Source: JBDTNL01 sp039933785 (GTDB lineage: Bacteria; Acidobacteriota; Thermoanaerobaculia; Multivoradales; JAGPDF01). Taken from it: a stretch of DNA of 64,000 bases. The translations under genes and the position numbers were made by a program. The notes under the pieces were generated by a model. That model was given only the letters and a program-made list of their open reading frames with translations, ran no database searches and was not told where the DNA came from. The stretch spans positions 182,334 to 246,333 of the forward strand of contig JBDTNL010000001.1 of NCBI GenBank assembly GCA_039933785.1, read 5' to 3'. Every line of letters begins with the position of its first letter. Position 1 is the first letter of the stretch. Shown piece after piece: positions 42,287 through 52,560 of this stretch.

Positions 42287-43137
42287 GCAATTTCAAGCGC
42301 GTGGCGGTCATCGCCAAGGCCGAGAGCCGCGAAGCCGAGCGAGCGGCGGTCGAGCTCGGAGAATGGTTGAGCCGTCGCGGCCTCGAGGTGTTGTACGACG
42401 GGCATCTCGTGGAACAGGCCGGCGTGCCCGACGAGCGACGATTTCGCTACGGCCAGGCCTGCGACCTGATCGTCGCCCTGGGGGGCGACGGCACGCTGCT
42501 CGCCGCGGCGCGCAATCTCGGCGCCGACACGCCGATCCTGGGCGTGAATCTCGGCAACCTTGGGTTTCTGACCGAGCTCAATCGCGCCGAGCTCTATCCG
42601 GCCCTGGTGCGGGCACTCGCCGGCAAGTACACGATCGAGGAGCGGTCGCTGCTCGATGTCGGACTGGACCGCGCCGACGGGCCTCCCCTTTCATACCATG
42701 CGATGAACGACGCGGTGGTTGCGAAGACGGCGCTCTCGCGGATCATCGAGATGTCGCTGCGCGTCGACGGCGAGCTGGTGTCGAGGTTCCGCGCCGACGG
42801 CCTGATCGTGGCGACCCCCACGGGCTCTACGGCCTACAACCTGTCGGCGGGTGGACCCATCCTCCAGCCGCGCTTGCCCGTCATGGTGCTGACGCCGATC
42901 TGCCCGCATTCGCTCTCCCTTCGTCCGATCGTGGTGCCGGACTCGAGCAAGGTCGAGATCACCCTCGAGACGCAACGCGAAGAGGTCTACCTGACGCTCG
43001 ACGGTCAGGAGGGCACCACCATCGGCTACGGCGAGACCGCCAGCGTGACGCGTAGCGAGCGACACGTGCGCCTGCTCCGCCTGAGCGGGCGCAGCTACTT
43101 CGACGCGCTGCGCGGCAAATTGCACTGGGGCGAGTAG
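42283..43137 (+). CDS. nadK: NAD(+) kinase
   Basis: This 284-residue enzyme phosphorylates NAD to NADP in the cytoplasm. The GGDGTLL motif is at 67-73, followed by GVNLGNLGFLTEL, the NDAVV element, and the conserved TPTGSTAYNLSAGGPI near residue 184. SLRPIVVPDSS and the C-terminal YFDALRGKLHWGE also fit. It starts within the tlyA stop (ATGA overlap) and its stop overlaps the tamB GTG by one base, so it is translationally linked to both. Confidence 0.96.
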   Translation: MSNFKRVAVIAKAESREAERAAVELGEWLSRRGLEVLYDGHLVEQAGVPDERRFRYGQACDLIVALGGDGTLLAAARNLGADTPILGVNLGNLGFLTELNRAELYPALVRALAGKYTIEERSLLDVGLDRADGPPLSYHAMNDAVVAKTALSRIIEMSLRVDGELVSRFRADGLIVATPTGSTAYNLSAGGPILQPRLPVMVLTPICPHSLSLRPIVVPDSSKVEITLETQREEVYLTLDGQEGTTIGYGETASVTRSERHVRLLRLSGRSYFDALRGKLHWGE

Positions 43138-46100
43138 TGGCCGAGCCCGAGGATCGCGCACCGCGCCGGCGTCACGGCCGCATGCGACGCTTCGTCGTGC
43201 GTCCGTTCTTCTGGCTGCTCGCGATCCTGGCGATCGTGGTGTTGGCGGTGACGCTGCTGCTGCGCAGCGAGTTCCTGCGTCAGCGGGCGCAGGCACTGCT
43301 GATCGCACAGCTGCGCGAAGTGCTGGCGCGCGACGCGACGGTCAGCGACGTGCAGTTCACGCTCCTGCCGCTGTCGATCGAGGTGAAGGATCTGATGATT
43401 CCGGGGCGCACCCCGGCCGAACCACCGTTGGTGTCGGTGGCGAGGCTCCGGGTCGAGGGGCAATGGGAGGGCATCCGCACCAGCGCTCTGACCTTGAGCG
43501 AGGTGGTGGTCGAGCGGCCTCAGATCGATGTGCGCATCTATCCGGATGGATCCACCAACCTGCCGGAGTTCGCGGGCAGTGGGGACAAGCGTCGCAGCCT
43601 CGAGGTGCGCGTCGACGCGCTGCTCCTGCACGCCGGACGATTCCGCCTGAACGACGAGGAGATCCCGCTCGACCTGGTGGCCAACGCCGTGCACGCGCGG
43701 CTGGTCCGCGCCAAGCGCGGCAACTTGCGCGGTGACGTCATCGTCGAACGCGTGGATCTTACTCTCCCGAACGCCAGGACGGTGCCGGTTGCAATATCGG
43801 CGTCGGTGCTGCTCGGCGCGGGCGGTTTGCAGGTCGAGAACGGTCACTTGCGCGCCCCGGGATTGACCGCCACCGCCGCCGGAACGGTCGGCTGGGGCGC
43901 CACCAGCCGCGGCGAGCTGCGATTCGCCGTCGATGCAGCCACTTCGACTCTGCAGGAGCTCGGCTACATTACCGATCAGGTGAACGCCGACGCCCTGCAT
44001 GGCGAAGGGTCGGTGTGGTGGGGCCCGGCGCCTGGATCGGTGCATGGCGCGGCGGCAACGGAGCTGGTGCATCGCTGGGGTGTCGCCGGCACGGTGACGG
44101 CGCCCCAGGTCACGGTTCTCGGCCGGCAAGTCGAGGACCTGCAGGCTGCGGGCACGGTGGACAGCGACGGGGTGAACGCCGACATCCAGCGCGCCACGTA
44201 CCACGGCGGTGCGGTCACCGGGAAGATGACCATCGATCTTGCGTCCGACGGCTATCCTACCGACCTCAAGCTCGCCGTCGCGGGCGCCGAGGTCGCGCCG
44301 CTGTTGCTCGAACAGGGCGTGCCGTTCGCGGGCGTCGCCGGCAAGGCCACCGGCGATTTCGAATACCGCTTCAGTTTTCTCGACGGTGCGATCGGCAGTG
44401 GAGAGGCCCGCGCCCGCATCGAACCCATGGCAGCGGGTCCGCACCAGATCGCCATGGGTGGCGCCGCCACGCTGCATATCGATCGCGGCGTCCTGAACCT
44501 CGACGCGGTCGAGCTCTCGGCGCCGGCCCATCACCTCACCGGGTCCGGCAGCTACGACATCGCCCAGGGGCGGGGCGCCTTCGACTTCAGCGTCGAGACC
44601 GACAGCGTGGGCGATCTGGCGCCGGTGCTTCCCGTCGCGACACCACAGCTGTGGTTGCCCTCCGCGGGCCGCGGGACCTTGAGCGCCCACCTCGGCCTGG
44701 CGCCCGAGGGGCTGACCACGGGCCTGCGCTTCGCCTTGCGCGACGCGGTCGCGCCTGGGCTGGTCGCGGATCAGGTGCACGGTGAGCTGGTGCTCGGTGC
44801 ACGCTCGGTCGAGGGCTTGCGGCTCGAAGCCACGCGTGCGAACGCGACGCTGACCGTGTCCGGACGCGTGCCGATCGTGGATCCGACCCCGAGTGACGCC
44901 GCCCGGCTCGAGCTTCGCATCGACGCGGCGCGCTGGCCGTTGATCCAGGCGCGGCCATGGCTGCCGGCGAACGTCGCGAGCCTGCCGCTCGAGGGCTCGT
45001 TCAGCGGCGCGGTGACGCTTTCGGGCCCGCTGGCCGCCCTGTCGGGAGAAGTGGAGGGCGGTCTCGCCGACGCCCGGCTGGGGGCCGTCTCGCTCGGAGA
45101 AGTTCACACCACGCTGCGCTTCGACGCCGACACCATGCAGATTCCAACACTGGTCGCCGCCCTGCCGGCTGGTGACGTGCAGGCCCACGGAACGCTGCGC
45201 TTCGCCGACCGAGGGCTCGACTTCAAGGTGCACGCCCCGGCGTTGCAACTCGCCGCGCCGCCGTTCGCGGCCTTCGCCGGGCATCTCACCGGCAACCTCG
45301 AAGTGCAGGCCGACATCGCGGGCACTGTCGACCGGCCTTCGATCGCCGCCAAGGTGCTGGGACACGATCTCGCAGTGCTCGAACGCGAGGTCGGCGATCA
45401 CGGGAGCTCTACGCTCGATGTCGACTGGCGCGAGCAGAAGCTCCACCTGAGCGGCTCTCTCCTCGGCCTGCTGGACGTCGACGGCGGCGGGGCGCTCGGC
45501 GACTCGCAGGTCGATCTCGCGCTCGGGGTTAAGAGCACGGCGCTCGCGCGGCTGCTCGAAACATTCACCGGCACGGCGATCGATCCGCTCACTGGCGGCC
45601 TGACGGGGCGGCTCGGAGTGCGCGGCCAAATTGGCGGTCCACAGCCGCTCGTGGCGACGATCCAGCTCGACGATCTGCACGCCATCCTGGGCGCCGGGGC
45701 AAGCGGCCTTTCGATTGCGAACCGCGAGCCGGTGCGGGCGACTTTGCGCGATGGGCGACTCGCCATCGACTCACTGTGGTTGGGGGAGGTCGGCACCGAG
45801 GCGGACGCCGTGCTGGTGGGCTCCCTGGGATTCGCGCCCGAAGCTCCGCTCGATTTGAAATTCCAGAGCTCGCTCCCCGGCCGATGGGCGACGATCGTGC
45901 TTCCCACCGTGCAGGTGAATGGTGGGTTGGACATGTTGGCCACGGTGCGGGGTACGCTCACGCGGCCGGTCTGGAACGGCCAAGGCGCCATGCGCGGCGC
46001 GCGCATCATCGTGCTCGGGTTTCCGCACGCGCTCGAAGACTTCACCGCGACGGTGGCGCTCGAGCCGTCGCGCCTGGTGGTCGACACCTTGTCGGCGAAG

Positions 46101-47135
46101 ATCGGTGGCGGCGTCATCCAGGGCAGCGGCTCGGTGAGCCTCCCAGGAGCCGAGGTGGCCGGCGACTACCGCCTGCAGCTCATCGCCAAGGGCGTGCAGC
46201 TGCGCTATCCGGAGGGCTTCCTGCTGCGCGGCGACGCCGAGCTCGCCCTCGCACCGAGCGAGACCGGGCGCGTCATTCGCGGTGTCGTCGACCTTGACCG
46301 GGTCTACTACCTCGAGGATCTCAAGCTCGGCCCGGCCCAGCTTCTGCGACGCCTGCTCCAGAAGCAACGCATCGAAGTGGGCGAGACCGACGAGTTCCTG
46401 TCCTCGACGCAGCTCAATATCACCGTACTGGCGCCGGGCGCCGTACGCGTGCGCAACAACGTGGCCAACCTACGCGGCAGCGCCGACCTCTCCCTGCGCG
46501 GTACGCTCGCCACTCCCGTGGTCTTCGGCCGCGTCGAGATGGAACCCGGCGGCACGGTGCGCTACGGCGACAACGACTATCAACTCGATCGCGCGCTGGT
46601 GAATTTCACCAACCCGTATCGCATCGAGCCGGTGCTCGACATCCTGGCGCGGACCACGATCGACGCCTACAAAGTGAACCTCAGCCTGGCGGGACCGCTC
46701 GATCGCCTCAAGCCGGTTTTTTCGTCCGACCCGCCGATTCCCGACAACGAGGTGCTCGGCCTGCTGGCGACCGGGAAGACCACCGCCGGCACCACGGCGC
46801 AAACCAGCATCGACGCTCCGAGCTCCGGCGCCGAGGCCTTCCTCTATGGCCAGGCCGCGTCGCTGGTCGGGCAGCGCGTGGGCACGCTCTTCGGGCTCGA
46901 CTCGTTCCGTGTCGAGCCCTTGACCGGTACCGGCTCCACGTTGTCCTCGGTGCGCCTCACGGTGAGCAAGCGTCTGCGCAAGGACCTGGTGGTCACCTAT
47001 TCGGTCGACCCCTCGGGCACTCAGGAGCAGATCTTCAAGGTTCAGTGGCAGGTGCGTCCGGAGCTGGCGTTGATCCTCACTCAGAACGGCGACGGATCGT
47101 ATTCGCTGGATGCTCGTTGGGAGAAGAGCTACTGA
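43137..47135 (+). CDS. tamB: Translocation and assembly module protein TamB (DUF490/AsmA-like)
   Basis: This 1332-residue inner-membrane-anchored protein spans the periplasm and is thought to move lipids or help autotransporter assembly toward the outer membrane. A single N-terminal helix (about 20-43, FFWLLAILAIVVLAVTLLL) precedes a very long beta-taco region of repeated beta strands and a TamB C-terminal domain (about 950-1332, with LRGTLATPVVFGRVEMEPGG and IDAPSSGAEAFLYGQAASL). It starts with GTG overlapping the nadK stop and ends in the ATG of the seven-POTRA gene. Confidence 0.93.
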   Translation: MAEPEDRAPRRRHGRMRRFVVRPFFWLLAILAIVVLAVTLLLRSEFLRQRAQALLIAQLREVLARDATVSDVQFTLLPLSIEVKDLMIPGRTPAEPPLVSVARLRVEGQWEGIRTSALTLSEVVVERPQIDVRIYPDGSTNLPEFAGSGDKRRSLEVRVDALLLHAGRFRLNDEEIPLDLVANAVHARLVRAKRGNLRGDVIVERVDLTLPNARTVPVAISASVLLGAGGLQVENGHLRAPGLTATAAGTVGWGATSRGELRFAVDAATSTLQELGYITDQVNADALHGEGSVWWGPAPGSVHGAAATELVHRWGVAGTVTAPQVTVLGRQVEDLQAAGTVDSDGVNADIQRATYHGGAVTGKMTIDLASDGYPTDLKLAVAGAEVAPLLLEQGVPFAGVAGKATGDFEYRFSFLDGAIGSGEARARIEPMAAGPHQIAMGGAATLHIDRGVLNLDAVELSAPAHHLTGSGSYDIAQGRGAFDFSVETDSVGDLAPVLPVATPQLWLPSAGRGTLSAHLGLAPEGLTTGLRFALRDAVAPGLVADQVHGELVLGARSVEGLRLEATRANATLTVSGRVPIVDPTPSDAARLELRIDAARWPLIQARPWLPANVASLPLEGSFSGAVTLSGPLAALSGEVEGGLADARLGAVSLGEVHTTLRFDADTMQIPTLVAALPAGDVQAHGTLRFADRGLDFKVHAPALQLAAPPFAAFAGHLTGNLEVQADIAGTVDRPSIAAKVLGHDLAVLEREVGDHGSSTLDVDWREQKLHLSGSLLGLLDVDGGGALGDSQVDLALGVKSTALARLLETFTGTAIDPLTGGLTGRLGVRGQIGGPQPLVATIQLDDLHAILGAGASGLSIANREPVRATLRDGRLAIDSLWLGEVGTEADAVLVGSLGFAPEAPLDLKFQSSLPGRWATIVLPTVQVNGGLDMLATVRGTLTRPVWNGQGAMRGARIIVLGFPHALEDFTATVALEPSRLVVDTLSAKIGGGVIQGSGSVSLPGAEVAGDYRLQLIAKGVQLRYPEGFLLRGDAELALAPSETGRVIRGVVDLDRVYYLEDLKLGPAQLLRRLLQKQRIEVGETDEFLSSTQLNITVLAPGAVRVRNNVANLRGSADLSLRGTLATPVVFGRVEMEPGGTVRYGDNDYQLDRALVNFTNPYRIEPVLDILARTTIDAYKVNLSLAGPLDRLKPVFSSDPPIPDNEVLGLLATGKTTAGTTAQTSIDAPSSGAEAFLYGQAASLVGQRVGTLFGLDSFRVEPLTGTGSTLSSVRLTVSKRLRKDLVVTYSVDPSGTQEQIFKVQWQVRPELALILTQNGDGSYSLDARWEKSY

Positions 47136-49951
47136 TGTCCGGCCTAGCCGCGGCCCTGGCGTCGGCCGTCCTGGCGCTCTCGTCGCACGGCGCGCCGGGG
47201 GTCGCGCCGCCCGCGCCGCGCGTGGTGTCTCCCGCCGGCAGCCTGGTGACGGCGATCGAGCTTCGCTCTGCGACCACCCTCGACGACCCGCAGGCATTGC
47301 TTTCGCTTGTCGACCTCGCCGTCGGTCAGCCGTGGACGGACAGCGAAGTACGGCACACGCTACGCAATCTCTACCTCACCGGTAGTGTCTCGGAAGCCGA
47401 GATCTACGCTGTTCCGACACCCGCCGAGGGCGAGCGGCCGGCTGGCGTGCGCGCCGTCATCGCCGTGTGGCCGAACCTCGAAGTACGCAGCGTGACAGTG
47501 ACCGGCAAGCTCGGCTTGCCGCGCGCTGACCTGCAGCACGCGCTCGAGGTCAAAGTCACTCAGGCGTTGGTGGGGGACCGCGTCCTGCGCAGCGTCCTCG
47601 CGCTGCAGGATCTCTACCAGGCGAACGGTTACTTCGCCGCTCAGGTGCGCCTCGAGGTCAAGGAACCGAAGGGAACGAGCGCTGCCGAGATCATCTTCCA
47701 CGTCGACGCGGGCCCGCGCTCGCGCATCGGCTCGGTGGTCTTTGCCGGCGATATTGGCGACCTGCATGCCGCCGATATCGTGAAGAAGCTACAGGCCCGG
47801 CCGGGCAAACCGTACAAGCGTCAGCTGCTGCGCGACGACGAGGACCGCATCCAGAAGACCTTGATCAACCGCGGCTACCGATTGGCCGAAGTCGATCCAC
47901 CGAGCGAAGTCCCCGATGCGTCGTCAGGGCGGGTGGCTCTGACGTACGTGGTCCGTCGCGGGCCGAAGATCGAGGTCGAGATGAAGGGCGCTTCACTCGA
48001 CAAGCTGCGCAAGAAGGGACTGATTCCATTTCTCGGCAGCGAGGGCTACGACGAGGCGTTGGTGCTGCAGGCGATCGACCGGATTCGCGCCGACTTTCAA
48101 TCGCGCGGTTTCTACCAGGTCAAGGTCGAGAAGCAGGAGGATCGCAGCGCCGATCGGGTGCATCTGCTGCTCACCGTGGTTCCTGGAGCGCAGTTCGTTC
48201 TCGAAGACGTGATCTTCAGCGGCAATCGCGAGGTTCCCTCCGCCAAGCTCGGCGCGCTGATGACCACGTCGTCACGCTCGCTCCTCCGGCCCGGCAGCGG
48301 GCGCCTGGTCGACGAAGTGCTGAAGGCCGATCTGGCGAACATTCGCTCCTACTACGCGCTGCAGGGCTATGCCCGCGCGCGAGTGGGCCCCGAAGAGGTC
48401 GAAGTGCGCGGCTCCGATCTGGCGCTCACGATTCCGCTCGTCGAGGGGCCGCGCTCGCTGGTCGAGAGCCTGACCTTCGACGGTCTGCACGAGGTCGACG
48501 CCGCGCGGCTGCTCGCGGTCATTCCTCTGCGCGTGGCAGGCCCTTTCCATCCCCTTCTCCTGCAGGATGGCGTCAACGCCGTGCGCTCGCTTTACGACGA
48601 CCTCGGGTACGACGCGGTACAGATTTCCGCGGAAGTCACTTGGAACCGGGACAAGACGGCTGCCGCGGTCACGCTGCACATTCTCGAAGGGCCGCAGAGC
48701 ACGCTCGACCGAGTCATCGTGCAGGGCAACGTAAAGACCAAGACCGCGGTCGTCGAACGATTCATCGATCTCGAGCCGGGCCAGCCGGTGAGTCGGCAGC
48801 GCTTGTTCGATGTGCAGCGCCAGCTCTACAAGCTGGGCGTGTTCTCGCGCGTCGACTTCGATCTGCTGAATGCCGGCGACGAAACCGCCTCCCGCGACGT
48901 GCGGCTGCGGCTCGAAGAGGGCGCCTTCCACCGCTATTCCTACGGCGTCGGCTACGACTCGGAAAAGGGCGCAAACGGCGCCCTCGGCTATTCGCACGTC
49001 AACCTGTTCGGCCGCGCGCTCGCCTTTCAGATCGACGCCAAGGTGGGCGAGCAGGACCGCCAGTACCGCTTGCTGCTGAGCCAGCCGTACCTCGGCGCGT
49101 ATCGGCTACCGACTCGTCTGTCGTTGTTCCGCGTCGAGGAACACCAGCCGAGCTTCGATTCGAACCGGCGCGGCGTGCAGTTCGAGGTCGGCCGGCAGCT
49201 CGGAGCCCTGCGGCTCGGCGGCCTGTACACCTACAAGCTGGTGAATACGCTGCATCTCGACTCCAGCATCTCGATCGATCAGATCGCTCGCGAGTTGACA
49301 CCGGTAGAGATCGCCAGCGTCACCGCCAGTGCGCTCTACGACCGGCGCGACGACCCCATCGATCCGCATCGCGGCTACAGCCTGGCGTCGCAGGTCGAAT
49401 ACGCGTTCCCCCTGTTTTCGGCCAAGGAGCGCTTCGTCAAGGTAATCAACCAGGGCACGTATCAGCGACCCATGGGTCAAGGCGGCGTCATTGCCGGCAG
49501 CGTCCGCCTCGGCGCCATCGAGGCGTTCACCTCCGCCTGCCAGCCGGGCGTCGTCATGCTCAACACCGCCTCCTGCCCGATTCCGCTGTCCGAGCGCTTC
49601 TTTGCCGGCGGCCGCAGCACGCATCGCGCGTATGGACGCGATGACCTCGGCATCGAAGGCGACACCCTGGACGGCTCGACGCCGGTCGGCGGTACCGGGC
49701 TCGCGCTGGTGAACCTGGACTATCGTTTCCCGGTCTACGGCTCGTTCGGCGGCGTGGTGTTCCTGGACTCCGGGAATGTCTGGGGCGATTGGCGCGCTAT
49801 TCGGCTGGACAAGTTCAAGACGGGTGTGGGTCTGGGCGTGCGCTACGCCTCTCCGGTAGGTCCGATTCGGGTGGAGATCGGCTGGAAGCTCGACCGCGCC
49901 AAGGGCGAGAGCCCCTACGAGGTATACTTCAGCTTCGGCACGCCCTTCTAG
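47135..49951 (+). CDS. BamA/TamA-family outer membrane protein with seven POTRA-like repeats
   Basis: This 938-residue protein has a signal-like N-terminus and, by my reading, seven consecutive POTRA-like units: about 38-117, 118-197, 198-280, 281-353, 354-441, 442-522 and 523-597. Each ends in a pattern such as VxxGPRSxI or LEGPQSTL before the next IxxVxFxGN unit. A C-terminal beta barrel (600-938) follows, with the terminal Phe of the beta-signal (FSFGTPF). TamA usually has three POTRAs and BamA five. Location directly after tamB and a one-base overlap suggest it is the TamB partner. A role as main BamA is the alternative. Confidence 0.9.
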   Translation: MSGLAAALASAVLALSSHGAPGVAPPAPRVVSPAGSLVTAIELRSATTLDDPQALLSLVDLAVGQPWTDSEVRHTLRNLYLTGSVSEAEIYAVPTPAEGERPAGVRAVIAVWPNLEVRSVTVTGKLGLPRADLQHALEVKVTQALVGDRVLRSVLALQDLYQANGYFAAQVRLEVKEPKGTSAAEIIFHVDAGPRSRIGSVVFAGDIGDLHAADIVKKLQARPGKPYKRQLLRDDEDRIQKTLINRGYRLAEVDPPSEVPDASSGRVALTYVVRRGPKIEVEMKGASLDKLRKKGLIPFLGSEGYDEALVLQAIDRIRADFQSRGFYQVKVEKQEDRSADRVHLLLTVVPGAQFVLEDVIFSGNREVPSAKLGALMTTSSRSLLRPGSGRLVDEVLKADLANIRSYYALQGYARARVGPEEVEVRGSDLALTIPLVEGPRSLVESLTFDGLHEVDAARLLAVIPLRVAGPFHPLLLQDGVNAVRSLYDDLGYDAVQISAEVTWNRDKTAAAVTLHILEGPQSTLDRVIVQGNVKTKTAVVERFIDLEPGQPVSRQRLFDVQRQLYKLGVFSRVDFDLLNAGDETASRDVRLRLEEGAFHRYSYGVGYDSEKGANGALGYSHVNLFGRALAFQIDAKVGEQDRQYRLLLSQPYLGAYRLPTRLSLFRVEEHQPSFDSNRRGVQFEVGRQLGALRLGGLYTYKLVNTLHLDSSISIDQIARELTPVEIASVTASALYDRRDDPIDPHRGYSLASQVEYAFPLFSAKERFVKVINQGTYQRPMGQGGVIAGSVRLGAIEAFTSACQPGVVMLNTASCPIPLSERFFAGGRSTHRAYGRDDLGIEGDTLDGSTPVGGTGLALVNLDYRFPVYGSFGGVVFLDSGNVWGDWRAIRLDKFKTGVGLGVRYASPVGPIRVEIGWKLDRAKGESPYEVYFSFGTPF

Positions 49952-49977
49952 GTAGGCCGTCCCGGAACCGATCCTCC

Positions 49978-51219
<1,242 letters not shown>

Positions 51220-51223
51220 CGCC

Positions 51224-51252
51224 TCTCGAGCTAACGCTTCTCGAGCTAACGC
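51224..51252. repeat. 14-bp direct repeat before a CTG-initiated gene
   Basis: TCTCGAGCTAACGC occurs at 51224-51237 and again at 51239-51252, between the ribBA stop and the glycosyltransferase. It ends four bases before the probable CTG start. A local duplication may have altered the original start or ribosome site. It carries a TAA in frame with the downstream gene. Confidence 0.8.
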
Positions 51253-51255
51253 CCT

Positions 51256-52560
51256 CTGCGCATCCTCTGGATCGGCACCAAGCCGCCGCTGCCGGCGAAC
51301 GATGGCGGCCGATTGGTGGCCTTCCACACGCTGCGTGCCCTGGCCGACGCCGGGCACGAAATCGTTTTCGTATCGCCCTCGGAGGGATCTCCCGCCACGG
51401 TCGAAGCGATCCGCGAGGCAATGCGCGAGTGGAGCGAGCCGATCCTTACGCCGCCCCGCCGGCGGCCGGCGCTCGACGCTGCGGCGCGAGCCTTGTTCGG
51501 CGCCGCGCCGTTCACCATCCGCCGGCATTTTCGCGCCAAGGTGAAGGCTGCGGTCGCCGGACGGCTGGCCGCGGGACGCTTCGACGTTGTCCACTGCGAG
51601 CAGGTGCACGCCCTGGCGCAGGCCGAGCCGGCGGAGGCCCTCGGCGTGCCGATAGTTCTTCGCCAGCACAACGTGGAGAGCGAGCTTTGGCGGCAGCTGG
51701 CGCGCGAGCTGCCGTGGAGGCTGCGCGCCTTCCGCCCATTCCTCCATCTGGAAGCGGCGCGCATGCGGCGTTACGAGACCCAGGCGATGCGGCGCGCCGG
51801 CCTGACCGTGGCACTGACCGCCCGAGACGCCGAACGGCTCGCCGCCCTGGCTGGCGCCGGGACGCTGGTGCGCTTGGTGCGGGCACCGTTTCCCGAGCAC
51901 CTGCCCGCTGCCGAAGACGGCCTCTCGGGTGAGCCCGCGGCGGTGCTGTTCGGCGATCAGCGCTGGTTGCCGAACCGGCTCCAATGCGAGCGCTTCATCG
52001 GCGAGACTTGGCCGCGAGTGACGCGGGACTTGCCGGACGCTCGCCTGCATGCCTTCGGCTCGGTGCGCGGTGCGGGCCGCCACGACGGCGTGGTTCGTCA
52101 CTCGGCACCGATCGACAGCCGGGATGCCTTCGTTCCCGGGGGCGTGCTGGTGGTACCGCTACGTGTGGCCTCGGGCGTGCGCATGAAGATTCTCGAGGCG
52201 TGGGCGCGCGGGGTCCCCGTCGTTGCCACGTCGCTCGCGGCGGCGGGGCTCGAGGTCGAGGACGGACGCGAGCTGCTGATCGCCGAAGATGGTGAGGGCT
52301 TTGCCCGTGCCCTGGGCCGACTCGCGACCGAGCCCGAATTGGCCGCCGGTCTGATCGCGCGCGGACGCGGGGCGCTGGCGGCGCGTCACGATCCGGCGAC
52401 GGTCGCCGCCGAGTTGGTCGAGGTCTATCGCGAGGCTATCGCCAGACGCGCGGCCGCGAATCCCGCCCGGCCTGCGGCGTCGACCCAGCCTGCGGCGTCG
52501 ACCCAGCCTGCGGCGTCGACCCAGCCTACGGCGTCGATCCAGCCTGCGGCGCGTCGATGA
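51256..52560 (+). CDS. Glycosyltransferase family 4, probable CTG start, with repeat tail
   Basis: This GT-B glycosyltransferase is about 434 residues long. The conserved N-terminus LRILWIGTKPPLPANDGGRL is encoded from CTG 51256; an in-frame TAA lies at 51247-51249 and the first ATG/GTG/TTG in frame is TTG 51313, which would cut into the conserved N-terminal fold. The donor-site element VRMKILEAWARGVPVVATSL is in the C-terminal domain. The final 30 residues are a PAASTQ repeat. It overlaps the next GT4 gene by four bases and is paralogous to it. Confidence 0.85.
   Translation: MRILWIGTKPPLPANDGGRLVAFHTLRALADAGHEIVFVSPSEGSPATVEAIREAMREWSEPILTPPRRRPALDAAARALFGAAPFTIRRHFRAKVKAAVAGRLAAGRFDVVHCEQVHALAQAEPAEALGVPIVLRQHNVESELWRQLARELPWRLRAFRPFLHLEAARMRRYETQAMRRAGLTVALTARDAERLAALAGAGTLVRLVRAPFPEHLPAAEDGLSGEPAAVLFGDQRWLPNRLQCERFIGETWPRVTRDLPDARLHAFGSVRGAGRHDGVVRHSAPIDSRDAFVPGGVLVVPLRVASGVRMKILEAWARGVPVVATSLAAAGLEVEDGRELLIAEDGEGFARALGRLATEPELAAGLIARGRGALAARHDPATVAAELVEVYREAIARRAAANPARPAASTQPAASTQPAASTQPTASIQPAARR
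52471..52551 (+). repeat. 18-bp tandem repeat (4.5 units) encoding PAASTQ
   Basis: The unit CCTGCGGCGTCGACCCAG is present three times exactly (52471-52524), once with two changes (52525-52542) and once as a half unit. It lies at the 3' end of the glycosyltransferase gene and encodes a Pro/Ala/Ser/Thr/Gln hexapeptide repeat. Copy number could vary in length without shifting the reading frame. Confidence 0.92.

Noticed and set aside
43095..45680. An 861-codon minus-strand open frame across nadK and tamB
   Set aside because: It is Arg/His/Glu-rich without family patterns and lies fully opposite conserved genes.
49952..49977. Possible FMN riboswitch before ribBA
   Set aside because: Only 26 bases separate ribBA from the previous stop, far too short for the aptamer, and the upstream sequence is coding.
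52471..52551. Possible CRISPR-like repeats
   Set aside because: The 18-bp units are directly adjacent with no spacers, lie inside a coding frame and encode a hexapeptide repeat.
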